NCBI GenBank assembly: GCA_020634495.1
Contig: JACKBR010000080.1
Span: forward strand, 1 to 15,052
Direction of reading: 5' to 3'
Source of the DNA: Ardenticatenaceae bacterium
Lineage (GTDB): Bacteria > Chloroflexota > Anaerolineae > Promineifilales > Promineifilaceae
DNA: 15,052 bases
How positions within the stretch are numbered: the stretch's first letter is position 1; each line of letters begins with the position of its first letter. Positions 4,679-13,011 of the stretch are shown here, in pieces. The notes beneath the pieces were generated by a model. That model was not told the DNA's origin, did no database searches, and saw nothing but the letters and a program-made list of their open reading frames with translations. The position numbers and the translations under genes were made by a program.

Positions 4679-7627
4679 ATGGTAACCATGTCCTTTTTTG
4701 CAGCGATCTACGGACAAACCACAGACGGTCTTTCATGGCCGTCTGTTTCATTTGCTTTGCTTATTGGCGCATTAACCCTGTCCGCCTATATTTTGCTGCG
4801 TCGCTACCGCTCCCGCCAGCTCCTTGTGCAGCGCATAGCCGAACTAGAGGCCCTCAGCGATGCGGGTCGCGCTTTGGTAGCCGCCCAAATGGATGTAGAA
4901 GCGCTGGCAGAACTGATTGCCAACGAGGCTGGCCAGGTCATCGACAACCGCACCTTTCAGGTCGGGCTTTTTGAAGAAACCGATTACCATATTCTTTATT
5001 GGAAAATTCGCGGCGAACGGCAAGAAACACCCCAAATCTTTGATCTGAGCGAAGAGGGGGGACTCATTAGCTGGGTGCGAGAAAGTAAACGGCCGTTGCT
5101 GGTACGAAATTTTCAGCGCGAGCTAGACAGTTTACCCGCCCGTCCGCGCTACATCAGCAACTCGCCACCCCGATCGGCCCTCTTCATTCCCATGGTGAGC
5201 GGTGACCGCACCATTGGCATTGTGGCCGCCCAAAGCAGCCAGCCAGACCGCTTCAGCGAAGAAGATATGCGCCGCCTGACCATTTTGGCCAATCAGGCGG
5301 CGGCGGCCGTGGCCCACGCACTGCTATTTGCCCAAGAGCGGCAGCGCTCGGCGCATCTGGAACTCGTTGGCCAAATTGGGCTGGAAATCAGCAAGGTGCA
5401 AAACCAGGACGAGATTTTTAGCCGGGTGGTGCGCCTGACACAGGAAACATTTGGCTTTCACCTGGTTTCTATCTTTGGCATTGATCCCGAAACGAGCGAA
5501 GCTGTTATCCAGGCCAGCAGCGACGACACTGTTTTTTCTGAAGAGTGGCGCATTCAGCCGGGCGTTGGGCTAATTGGTACGGCCGTTGTCAGCCAACAAA
5601 CCATCATTAGCAACAATACTGCCGAAGATGACCGGTTCGTTTCCCAAGATAATCCGCTAGAAAACAGCACTCGTGCCGAAATGGTGCTGCCCTTGCTTGT
5701 TGATGGAGAAGTTGTGGGCGTGCTGGACGTGCAAAGCCCTAAAACCGGGGTGTTTACCCGTATCGAAAAGATGACCTTAGAGGCGTTGTCGGCGGAAATT
5801 GCCATTTCCATTAGCAAGCTGCGCCAGCTGGCCCGCCAGCGTGAACAAGCCTGGCTAAGCACAGCCCAACTGCAAGTGGCCGAAGCTGTCAGCCGCAGCT
5901 CAGAGTTGGACGAGATGTTAACGGCCGTTAATCGCCTGACGATGATGTTGGCCGGGGTCTCTTTTTGCGCCATTTTATTGTGGGATGAGGAAACGGCCGT
6001 GTATCGGGGCGGGCACAGCCTTGGCTTTACGGCCAATGGCCAGCACCTCTTTCAGCAGCAGCGGCTAAAAATTGGCGATTGGCCTGCGCTTGATGCGGTT
6101 CATGTGGGCCAACAGCGGCTCATCACCCAAAAAGTGCCAGCCTGGTTAAACCACCTGCCCCCTGCTAGCGCCCCACCCAAATCCCTCATGCTGCTGCCCG
6201 TTACCACCCTCAACGAAATCATGGGCGTGATGATTGTAAGCAACTTGCCCCCTGCCGAGCACCATACAGACGTGCTGCAAACCCCAGGCCGCTGGGAAGA
6301 TTTGCTGGAAAGCATTAGCCAGCAGCTGGCGCGGGGTTTGGAAAATTGGCACCTGCGCAACGCCCAGCAAGAGGAAGCCTGGGTCAACACCGCGCTGTTC
6401 CAGGTGGCAGCGGCCGTCAACAGCCTCATCGACCTGAACGAAATTTTAGACACCATTGCCCGCCTGGTGCCCATGCTGGTGGGCGTGGAATCTTGCATCA
6501 TCCTCATTTGGGATGAAGAGCGGGAGCAGTTTCGCCCTGGCCCCAGCTATGGCATCACAGAGATGGGGCGCGGCTTATTAGAAACCCTGGCCCTGGATCA
6601 GTCCGAATTTGATGAGATTTCGCCCAGGTTGGCCGATGGCCTGTCGCCAACCGGTACGTATTACGTCATTCAACTGCCAGGCTGGTTGGAAAAAGTGTTG
6701 GGCACAGAACAGGCTTTTGCCTTTCCCTTAAATGCCCGGGGCCAGTTGGTAGGCGCTATGGTGGTTGGGTCATGGATGGAAAATGGCCAGTCGTTGTCCA
6801 CTCGCCGCTTGAATATTTTGACAGGCGTGGCGCATCAGGCGGCAACGGCCGTTGTCAACCATCATCTTTACCAGGAAGCCGCCGAACGGACCCGCCTGGA
6901 GCGCGAACTGGACGTGGCCCGGGGTATCCAGGCCAGCTTGATTCCCAATGGCAACCCCAACATTCCCGGCTGCTCGGTGGCCAGCTACTGGCTGGCCGCC
7001 CGCCAGGTAAGCGGCGACTTTTACGACTTCATCCCCCTGCGTGACGGCAGTTGGGGCATTATCGTGGCCGATGTGGCCGACAAAGGCATTCCAGCAGCGC
7101 TGTTTATGGCCCTTTGCCGCACCATTTTGCGGGCGGTGGCCATTAGCCGGGGCGACCCAGCCGAAGCGCTCATCCGCGCCAACGAAATCATTAACCAGGA
7201 CACCCAATCAGACCTGTTTGTGACGGTCTTCTACGCCATATGGCAACCAGACAAGGGGCAAATCTGCTATGCCAATGCGGGGCATAATCCACCGCTGCTG
7301 CTGCGGCATAACGGAAAAGCTAAACTACTGACGGCGCACGGCATGGCCTTGGGCGTGGTTCCAGCCATTACCATGCAAGCGCACACCATGCGGTTTGTAC
7401 CTGGGGATACGCTGCTGCTGTATACAGATGGCGTCACGGAAGCAATGAACGAGGATTACGACGAATTTGGTTTGGGCCGGTTGGAGCAGGCCGCCATGAA
7501 AACACGCCAGCGCTCTGCCAGCCACATGGCCCGCAGCATCACCAAAGCGATTCGCAATCACGCTGGGGATACGCCGCAGTTTGATGATATTACTCTGGTA
7601 GTGGTAAAACGCGAAGAAGATAGATGA
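4679..7627 (+). CDS. Membrane-anchored four-GAF PP2C-type (SpoIIE) serine phosphatase
   Basis: From ATG 4679 this is 982 residues; an ATG at 4688 is equally possible, while one at 4595 lies inside the STAS gene and is rejected. A single membrane helix (about 22-42, FALLIGALTLSAYILL followed by RRYRSR) anchors it. Four GAF-type sensory domains lie at about 52-214, 224-384, 390-560 and 565-732; the third and fourth look like a recent internal duplication. A coiled linker (ERTRLERELDVARGIQASLIP) leads into the PP2C/SpoIIE domain at about 740-982. That domain has GDFYDF (779-784), ADVADKG with metal-ligand aspartates (797-803), AGHNPP (867-872), TDGVTE (916-921) and FDDIT (968-972). It should dephosphorylate the STAS proteins encoded upstream, 19 bases away. 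Ligands of the GAF domains cannot be told from sequence. Confidence 0.94.
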   Translation: MVTMSFFAAIYGQTTDGLSWPSVSFALLIGALTLSAYILLRRYRSRQLLVQRIAELEALSDAGRALVAAQMDVEALAELIANEAGQVIDNRTFQVGLFEETDYHILYWKIRGERQETPQIFDLSEEGGLISWVRESKRPLLVRNFQRELDSLPARPRYISNSPPRSALFIPMVSGDRTIGIVAAQSSQPDRFSEEDMRRLTILANQAAAAVAHALLFAQERQRSAHLELVGQIGLEISKVQNQDEIFSRVVRLTQETFGFHLVSIFGIDPETSEAVIQASSDDTVFSEEWRIQPGVGLIGTAVVSQQTIISNNTAEDDRFVSQDNPLENSTRAEMVLPLLVDGEVVGVLDVQSPKTGVFTRIEKMTLEALSAEIAISISKLRQLARQREQAWLSTAQLQVAEAVSRSSELDEMLTAVNRLTMMLAGVSFCAILLWDEETAVYRGGHSLGFTANGQHLFQQQRLKIGDWPALDAVHVGQQRLITQKVPAWLNHLPPASAPPKSLMLLPVTTLNEIMGVMIVSNLPPAEHHTDVLQTPGRWEDLLESISQQLARGLENWHLRNAQQEEAWVNTALFQVAAAVNSLIDLNEILDTIARLVPMLVGVESCIILIWDEEREQFRPGPSYGITEMGRGLLETLALDQSEFDEISPRLADGLSPTGTYYVIQLPGWLEKVLGTEQAFAFPLNARGQLVGAMVVGSWMENGQSLSTRRLNILTGVAHQAATAVVNHHLYQEAAERTRLERELDVARGIQASLIPNGNPNIPGCSVASYWLAARQVSGDFYDFIPLRDGSWGIIVADVADKGIPAALFMALCRTILRAVAISRGDPAEALIRANEIINQDTQSDLFVTVFYAIWQPDKGQICYANAGHNPPLLLRHNGKAKLLTAHGMALGVVPAITMQAHTMRFVPGDTLLLYTDGVTEAMNEDYDEFGLGRLEQAAMKTRQRSASHMARSITKAIRNHAGDTPQFDDITLVVVKREEDR

Positions 7628-7655
7628 TCGTATTGGCGGGAAAGGAATAAATAAA

Positions 7656-8459
7656 ATGAGCACGGAAAATAGCAAAGTTGATAATCCGAACATTAACCGG
7701 GCGGCGCGTTTGGGCTGGCGCACGGAGGATGAGCGGCTGTTGGCAGGCCCAGAGCTAGGGGAGACCCCATTTTACAAAACGGATACCTGGCGTGTGATGC
7801 GCATTATGGGGGAGTTTGTGGAGGGGTTTGATGCGCTGGCGGAGTTGGGAACGGCCGTTACCATTTTTGGCTCTGCTCGTACCAAACCTGGAGAGGCTTT
7901 GTATGAAACGGCCGTAAACGTGGCTAAAACCTTGGGCGAAGCCGGGTTTAATATCATCACTGGGGGCGGCCCTGGCATTATGGAAGCTGGCAATAAAGGA
8001 GCCAGGTTGGCTGGCGTGCAATCGGTGGGGCTGAACATTGAGCTGCCCTTTGAGCAGCACCTTAACCCCTATGTCGATCTTTCCATTGATTTTCGCTACT
8101 TCTTCACCCGCAAAGTGATGTTAGTGAAATATGCCCAGGCGTTTGTCATTTTCCCCGGCGGTTTTGGCACGATGGATGAACTGTTTGAAGCACTCACCCT
8201 TATCCAGACTGGGAAAGTGCTGAACTTTCCCGTTGTGCTGTTCGACACCAGCTATTGGGGCGGATTAATCGATTGGTTCAAAAACAGTATGCTGGCGGGT
8301 GGGAAAATTTCCCCTGGCGACCTGGATTTGCTGATCCTGACCGATTCTGCGGAAGAAGCGCGAGATGCCATCGTGCGCTGTTTGCAAGACCAGGCCTGGC
8401 GGCTGGATCAGGAAGAAGGGGCACGGCACGAGGCACGCAAAGCGTATGGTCAACGCTAA
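7656..8459 (+). CDS. LOG family protein (TIGR00730-type, phosphoribohydrolase-like)
   Basis: This 267-residue protein has a Rossmann-like fold of the LOG family, whose characterised members remove ribose 5-phosphate from nucleoside monophosphates, including cytokinin precursors. It shows AVTIFGSARTKPG (67-79), TGGGPGIMEAGNKGA (102-116), the RK pair at 152-153 and the signature PGGFGTMDE (167-175) ending in the catalytic Glu175. It is longer than the short (about 190-residue) LOG proteins, with an N-terminal extension of about 60 residues and a charged tail. ATG 7656 has AAAGGA at 7641-7646. It follows the phosphatase gene by 28 bases and is probably co-transcribed. A link to the stress-signalling genes is not obvious, and the substrate is unknown. 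Confidence 0.9.
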   Translation: MSTENSKVDNPNINRAARLGWRTEDERLLAGPELGETPFYKTDTWRVMRIMGEFVEGFDALAELGTAVTIFGSARTKPGEALYETAVNVAKTLGEAGFNIITGGGPGIMEAGNKGARLAGVQSVGLNIELPFEQHLNPYVDLSIDFRYFFTRKVMLVKYAQAFVIFPGGFGTMDELFEALTLIQTGKVLNFPVVLFDTSYWGGLIDWFKNSMLAGGKISPGDLDLLILTDSAEEARDAIVRCLQDQAWRLDQEEGARHEARKAYGQR

Positions 8460-8601
8460 AGCCAAAATTTACGGACGCTTCATTTATTATTTTGGGCAAA
8501 TTTTGTAAATTAGGCTATTGTAATTTCTGGTGCAACCCAATACCCTATAGAAATGCCTGAACGGCTTTTCTAACAACTCATTCTCCACGAAGTAGATAAT
8601 T

Positions 8602-10998
8602 ATGGCTCCTGAAAAAATTGGTCGTTACGAAATAAAAAATGAAATTGGGCGGGGCGGCATGGCAACGGTTTACGAAGCCTACGATCCCCGGTTTGAGCGC
8701 ACGGTGGCCTTGAAGATGCTGCCGCGTGAATTTATGCACGAAGCTGAATTCCGGGCTCGGTTTACGCGTGAGGCGCGTACCATTGCCACATTGGAGCATC
8801 CCGCCATTGTGCCTGTGTATGATTTTGGCGAGGAAGATGGCCAGCCATTTTTGGTGATGCGTCTGATGACGGGCGGCTCTTTGTCTGACCGCCTGGCGGA
8901 CGGGCCAATTCCAATTGATGAAGCGGCCGTAATTCTAAAACGGCTTGGCTCGGCGTTGGATCGGGCGCATAGCAAGGGCATTATTCACCGCGACTTAAAG
9001 CCCAGCAATGTGCTGTTTGACCAGTACGGTGACGCTTTTTTGGCCGATTTTGGCATTGTGCATGTGTCTTCTTCTACCAATGCGCTGACGGCCAGCGGCA
9101 GCCTGGTGGGCACGCCTACCTACATGAGCCCAGAGCAGGTGTATGGCGATAAACAGCTAGACGGCCGTTCCGACATTTACGCGCTGGGTGTGATTCTTTT
9201 CCAAATGCTCACCGGCAACACGCCGTTTGACGCGGACACGCCAGCCCGCATGATGATGAAACATGTGATGGACCCCGTGCCGCAGATTTTAAGCGTGCGA
9301 CCAGATTTGCCCCCGGCCTGCAATGATATTATCAATAAGGCGATGGCCAAAGAGCGGGATGAACGTTTTTCCTCGGCCACCGACCTTTCCTCGGCGTTAA
9401 CGGCCGTTACCAAACCAAATCTACAGCAGCCCAACATCGCCAGGCTGGAAGAAGAGCTTAGTGAGATGCAGGCAGATCTTTTAGAAGAAATGCCCACAGA
9501 AACGCAGGCTAGAAAAACGGCCGTTCCACCAGAACCTGCAACCAGAACCGCAGAAGCGCCCCCGCCTCCGCCGCCAGTGAGCACTGATTCTGGCCCGGTA
9601 AGCTTTCCAACACATTCAGCACAAACCCAAACAGGTGGTGGCGGCGTTCCCAAATGGATTTGGGGCATTGTCGCCCTGGTGGTAATTGTGTGTTTAGCCG
9701 GGGTTGGGCTGTTGGCAAATTCCATTGCCAAGGGGGACCTGGCCTTGTTTGGCGAAGACCCCACCAGCACACCGCGCCCGGATGAGGATGAAGAAGAAGA
9801 ACCTGTTGACGACCAGGCAACTGAAGAAGCGATTGCTGCGCTGGAAACGGAAGAAGCTGAGGTAATTCCCACAGACACAGCAGAACCGCCAACGGCCGTT
9901 CCTACCAATACCCAGCCACCCCCCCCGCCCACCACAGACGCCCTGGCCACGCGGCAAAGTGTTGAAGCCACCCGCGCTGCCTCTGAAGGCTCAGAAACGG
10001 CCGTTCCGCCACCGCCGCCACCCCCGCCAAACGGTTCCGGCGAGCCAATTGCCTATGGTGGTATTGCCTCCGGCCAGGTTGATGCCGCAAATCCTGTGGA
10101 CGCCTTTTCCTTCACGGGGGAGGCAGGCGATATTGTCCCCATGTTTATTTTCTCCTTTGGCGAATTTGATGCCGTGGTAGATGTGGTTGATAGTCGAGGC
10201 AACTCCATGCTGCCTCGTGAGCGCGATACAAACTTTAATGTTGAGAATGTGATTTTTGAATTGCCTGCCGATGGTGAATACACGGTTCATGTTTATGGCT
10301 TTGAGGGTTCCGAAGGGCGCTTTGATCTGCAAATGGGCAATCCCCTCACCAATATCGTGTATGCTGCCTCAGATATCTTGAATGAGGCTGACGTAGGCGA
10401 AGGACATTCTTTTCCCTTTATCGTGCTGCAAGAAGGTGAAATGGTCGGCATTTTTGTAGAGCCATCGGAGGATTTGGACGTTGCCCTGCAAGCGTGGCAA
10501 GATGATGAACTGCTTTCTGACGTAGGCATTAATCTTGAGCGCGGCTTCGATTATGCAATTGGCAGAGAAGAGTTTGTGATGATTGTTGAAGAGTCGGGCA
10601 ACTACTCCTTCAAAATTTTGAATTCACAGGACGATTTTGCAGGCAACATAGGCGAATATGAGGTGACGCTATTTGGCACCGCCGAAGTTGCTTTTGAACT
10701 GGCCTATGGCGATGTGGTGAATGCTCAGACAAATAGCTTTGGGCTGGTTGACTATGTTATTGGTGGATCTACTGGGGATAATTTGGTTCTCAATGTTATG
10801 CCAGAAGATGATTCAGCAGACTTTGTCATTGAGATTATGGATCTGGACGACAATGTGCTGGCCTCAATTGATGATGGTCTTTCTGGTGAGCCTGAACGGC
10901 TGAATTACACATTTGCCACTGATGATCTGGTTATCATTCGGGTGCGCGAATTCTTTGGCAGCGTAGGCGAATTTGTCATGACTGTTGATTCGCAATAG
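8602..10998 (+). CDS. Transmembrane PknB-like Ser/Thr kinase with three PPC-like extracellular repeats
   Basis: This 798-residue receptor-type kinase has its kinase domain at 1-270: the glycine loop GRGGMATVYEAYD (16-28), Lys38 in VALKML, catalytic HRDLKPSN (129-136), DFG (149-151) and the activation segment GTPTYMSPEQ (170-179). A linker of about 80 residues, acidic then proline-rich, leads to one membrane helix (about 352-373). Outside the membrane there is an acidic, Thr/Pro-rich stalk with two proline runs (about 376-480). Three beta repeats resembling PPC domains follow (about 483-578, 595-690, 690-798), each with the AYGxxxxGxxxxxxxVDxFxF and GDxV pattern. PASTA repeats, usual in PknB, are absent. 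A 142-bp spacer (8460-8601), AT-rich and without a gene, separates it from the LOG gene and may hold its own promoter. The poly-proline coding stretches are rich in ACGGCCGT octamers read as Thr-Ala-Val. Confidence 0.93.
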   Translation: MAPEKIGRYEIKNEIGRGGMATVYEAYDPRFERTVALKMLPREFMHEAEFRARFTREARTIATLEHPAIVPVYDFGEEDGQPFLVMRLMTGGSLSDRLADGPIPIDEAAVILKRLGSALDRAHSKGIIHRDLKPSNVLFDQYGDAFLADFGIVHVSSSTNALTASGSLVGTPTYMSPEQVYGDKQLDGRSDIYALGVILFQMLTGNTPFDADTPARMMMKHVMDPVPQILSVRPDLPPACNDIINKAMAKERDERFSSATDLSSALTAVTKPNLQQPNIARLEEELSEMQADLLEEMPTETQARKTAVPPEPATRTAEAPPPPPPVSTDSGPVSFPTHSAQTQTGGGGVPKWIWGIVALVVIVCLAGVGLLANSIAKGDLALFGEDPTSTPRPDEDEEEEPVDDQATEEAIAALETEEAEVIPTDTAEPPTAVPTNTQPPPPPTTDALATRQSVEATRAASEGSETAVPPPPPPPPNGSGEPIAYGGIASGQVDAANPVDAFSFTGEAGDIVPMFIFSFGEFDAVVDVVDSRGNSMLPRERDTNFNVENVIFELPADGEYTVHVYGFEGSEGRFDLQMGNPLTNIVYAASDILNEADVGEGHSFPFIVLQEGEMVGIFVEPSEDLDVALQAWQDDELLSDVGINLERGFDYAIGREEFVMIVEESGNYSFKILNSQDDFAGNIGEYEVTLFGTAEVAFELAYGDVVNAQTNSFGLVDYVIGGSTGDNLVLNVMPEDDSADFVIEIMDLDDNVLASIDDGLSGEPERLNYTFATDDLVIIRVREFFGSVGEFVMTVDSQ

Positions 10999-11014
10999 CA
11001 GGAGCGTGCAGGCT

Positions 11015-12082
11015 CTAAACTGTGTTTTTGGGTCTGGTTAAATAACCAAACAGGACAAATACCAATCCTAAAATGAGCATAACGGCCGCTTGAACATTGA
11101 CTCGACTTTGCCAGGTGTCGGTAACGGCCGTTACCAGCCGAAATAACGTTTGCCGCAGCAAAATAGTGTCGAAGCCTGGGTTTGGCGGCATCTGTCGCAC
11201 CATCGCAAAGGTGATCGATGGTGCGACCAGAGTAAGAAGCAAAACGAAAACGGCCGTTCCCACCAGTGGCCAGCCCCACCACATACCCCATTCTGACCAG
11301 GAACGTACGGCCAGCAAGACAATCAATGCCAGGCAGCCAGCTGGCAACAGCCATAGCAGCCAGCCCCAATCCTTAGCCAATGAAAAAATACGCTGCAAGC
11401 GCATCAACTGTTCTCGTGCCTGAACCAGCTCCGCGTTTTGGGCTTGCTGCTCAGGCGAAAAAAGCGGCACGCGCACAACGCCAAATTCGCTGGTTAGCTG
11501 CGGATTGCTATCGATTGTTTGCACCAGCCGGGTATGCACTTCTTGAGCGACCTGTTCGGCAGGAACGCCGGGCGGTAAGCACGCCGGAATCGTGACGTCT
11601 GGCCCCAGCAGCTCGGCGGGGTTCACAACTTCGGTGCAGATGGGCAAACCGTTCACGATATTGCCTACAATTTCTAGCCCTGGCTGGCCACGAAAGCGAT
11701 CGAGCAGGGGCGTTGTGTCAATTTCCAGTTCCGCGTTGTCCAAATCGCCGCCCTCTAGCAAATCGTACACAGTGTCTACGGCCGTATCCGTTTGCGCTTC
11801 TATCCAGCCAGGCGGCAGCAAGGTTTCCATCGATTCCTGCAAAAGCGCTTCATCCAGGTTGATGGGAGCCAGGCCACGCTCCCGCGCCTGCTCTTCCAGG
11901 GTTTGGGCAACAAGGGTCGGCACGGTCTCAACAAGCAAGCTGTCCAGGTTAGCCAATGACTCTTTCAGCAGGTCACGATCCACGACGATAGCGAATAAGT
12001 TGGTCAGAAACAGGGCAAGAACGGCCGTTGCCGCAAACAATATTGCCACAAGCCCCGCTAAAAATTTCAAAAATCCACGCAT
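11015..12082 (-). CDS. Hypothetical four-helix membrane protein with a large extracytoplasmic domain
   Basis: I do not recognise this 355-residue protein. Hydrophobic segments at about 7-33, 239-259, 267-290 and 331-347 predict four membrane helices. Between the first and second lies a domain of about 200 mostly polar residues, presumably extracytoplasmic. It has a helical Glu/Leu-rich part (40-110) and two cysteines, Cys149 and Cys168, that could form a disulfide (PICTEVVNPAELLGPDVTIP region). The segment before helix 2 (EQQAQNAELVQAREQLMRLQ, 211-230) looks like a short coiled coil. ATG 12082 has GGAG at 12089-12092 (complement). The gene is convergent with the kinase gene, 16 bases from its stop, and is transcribed away from trmD's end. 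No enzymatic motif is visible. Confidence 0.82.
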   Translation of the reverse strand: MRGFLKFLAGLVAILFAATAVLALFLTNLFAIVVDRDLLKESLANLDSLLVETVPTLVAQTLEEQARERGLAPINLDEALLQESMETLLPPGWIEAQTDTAVDTVYDLLEGGDLDNAELEIDTTPLLDRFRGQPGLEIVGNIVNGLPICTEVVNPAELLGPDVTIPACLPPGVPAEQVAQEVHTRLVQTIDSNPQLTSEFGVVRVPLFSPEQQAQNAELVQAREQLMRLQRIFSLAKDWGWLLWLLPAGCLALIVLLAVRSWSEWGMWWGWPLVGTAVFVLLLTLVAPSITFAMVRQMPPNPGFDTILLRQTLFRLVTAVTDTWQSRVNVQAAVMLILGLVFVLFGYLTRPKNTV

Positions 12083-12092
12083 GTTGGTCTCC

Positions 12093-12205
12093 AGTTTTCA
12101 GTAGGTCACAATTCAGTGTTCAGTAGGTCAGTGCTCAATCTATCGTTTAAGTAACGACCTTACTCAACTTTTTACTGATTACTGACCACTGATTGACTGA
12201 TTACT
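12093..12205. repeat. CAGTAGGTCAGT-type repeat cluster spanning the trmD stop
   Basis: The left part (12093-12137) has two copies of TTCAGTAGGTCA in direct orientation. The right part (about 12173-12205) has ACTGATTACTG and ACTGACC copies in inverted orientation, with about 35 bases of unrelated sequence between. The arms could pair in RNA. The cluster begins one base beyond the ribosome site of the membrane-protein gene and runs into the trmD coding end, providing its last ten codons (ASNQSISGQ) and the stop at 12179-12181. Confidence 0.8.
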
Positions 12206-12970
12206 GGCTTCTGCCGCCAGTTTGCCCAAAAACCAGCGGTCTTCCTGGCTCAGTTTGGCCGTGAGCAGCAAATCGGGGCGGCGCTGCCAGGTGCGGCGCA
12301 GCGCTTGCTCCCGTCGCCAGCGGGCAATGTTAGCCGCGTGGCCAGAACGGAGCACTTCTGGCACGGCCCAGGTGCGGAATAATTCTGGTCGAGTGTAGTG
12401 TGGCCCTTCCAGCAGGCCAGTGGCGTGGCTGTCTTCCTCGGCGGCGTCTTCTGCGCCCAGCACGCCAGGGATGAGCCGGGCGACTGCATCCACCACGACC
12501 ATCGCGGCCAGTTCGCCACCCGTCAGCACAAAATCACCAATGGAAATTTCATCGGTGACCAGGTGCTGGCGCACGCGCTCATCGACGCCCTCGTAACGGC
12601 CGCACAGCAGCAGGAGCCGATTGTGTTGGGCCAATTCTTGAGCAACTTTGTGGGTAAACGGCCGTCCCTGCGGCGTCAACAAAATGACAGGCAATCTCCA
12701 ATCTCCAGTCTCCAGTCTCTTGTTTTTGGGAGATTGGAGATTGGAGATTAGGGATTCAACGGCCGTAAAAATTGGTTCCGGTTTCAGCACCATGCCGCCG
12801 CCACCGCCGTAGGGTGGTTCATCCGTCACTCGATGCTTGCCGGTGGCGTAGTCGCGGATGTTATGCAGCGCGATTTGCAACAGCCCGGCCGCCTGCGCTC
12901 GCTTGAGGATGCTTTCGTTCAAATAGCCCGGAAACATCTCCGGGAAGAGCGTGAGAATGTCAATTTGCAT
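12179..12970 (-). CDS. trmD: tRNA (guanine37-N1)-methyltransferase TrmD, with an in-frame repeat insertion
   Basis: TrmD methylates G37 next to the anticodon using S-adenosylmethionine, which prevents frameshifting; it is usually essential. I start it at ATG 12970 (263 residues, [13 protein letters not shown]); a TTG 36 bases upstream adds atypical residues. Family motifs are [19 protein letters not shown] (50-68), [14 protein letters not shown] of the trefoil knot, [19 protein letters not shown], and [20 protein letters not shown] with [14 protein letters not shown]. Residues about 74-93 ([20 protein letters not shown]), between the PIF and VILLTPQGR segments, are encoded by a GGAGATT heptad inverted repeat. 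The last residues come from the 15-bp gene-end repeat. The usual neighbours rimM and rplS are not adjacent. Confidence 0.95.
   Translation of the reverse strand: MQIDILTLFPEMFPGYLNESILKRAQAAGLLQIALHNIRDYATGKHRVTDEPPYGGGGGMVLKPEPIFTAVESLISNLQSPKNKRLETGDWRLPVILLTPQGRPFTHKVAQELAQHNRLLLLCGRYEGVDERVRQHLVTDEISIGDFVLTGGELAAMVVVDAVARLIPGVLGAEDAAEEDSHATGLLEGPHYTRPELFRTWAVPEVLRSGHAANIARWRREQALRRTWQRRPDLLLTAKLSQEDRWFLGKLAAEASNQSISGQ
12693..12749. repeat. GGAGATT heptad inverted repeat inside trmD
   Basis: Arms at 12693-12713 and 12729-12749 pair over 21 bp with a single G/T-type difference, around a 15-base loop. The element is in the opposite arm order to the second queG copy with respect to the gene. 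It is translated as ISNLQSP first and RLETGDWRL second. It adds roughly ten residues relative to typical TrmD linkers at this point and keeps the frame. Confidence 0.9.
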
Positions 12971-13011
12971 GGCGGCAAGTATGAGGCGGGGCGTGTGTTG
13001 TGTCAAGGGTG

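Noticed and set aside
5554..6036. 160-codon minus-strand frame
   Set aside because: Antisense to the GAF domains; composition follows the reverse complement of the real gene.
8255..8560. Plus-strand frame running past the LOG gene stop
   Set aside because: It is another frame of the LOG gene extended through the AT-rich spacer; no recognisable protein.
9177..9971. 264-codon open frame on the minus strand
   Set aside because: It lies wholly inside the kinase gene, antisense to the proline/acid-rich linker, and its Ser/Gly/Val-rich product has no domain. Low-complexity codons opposite explain the openness.
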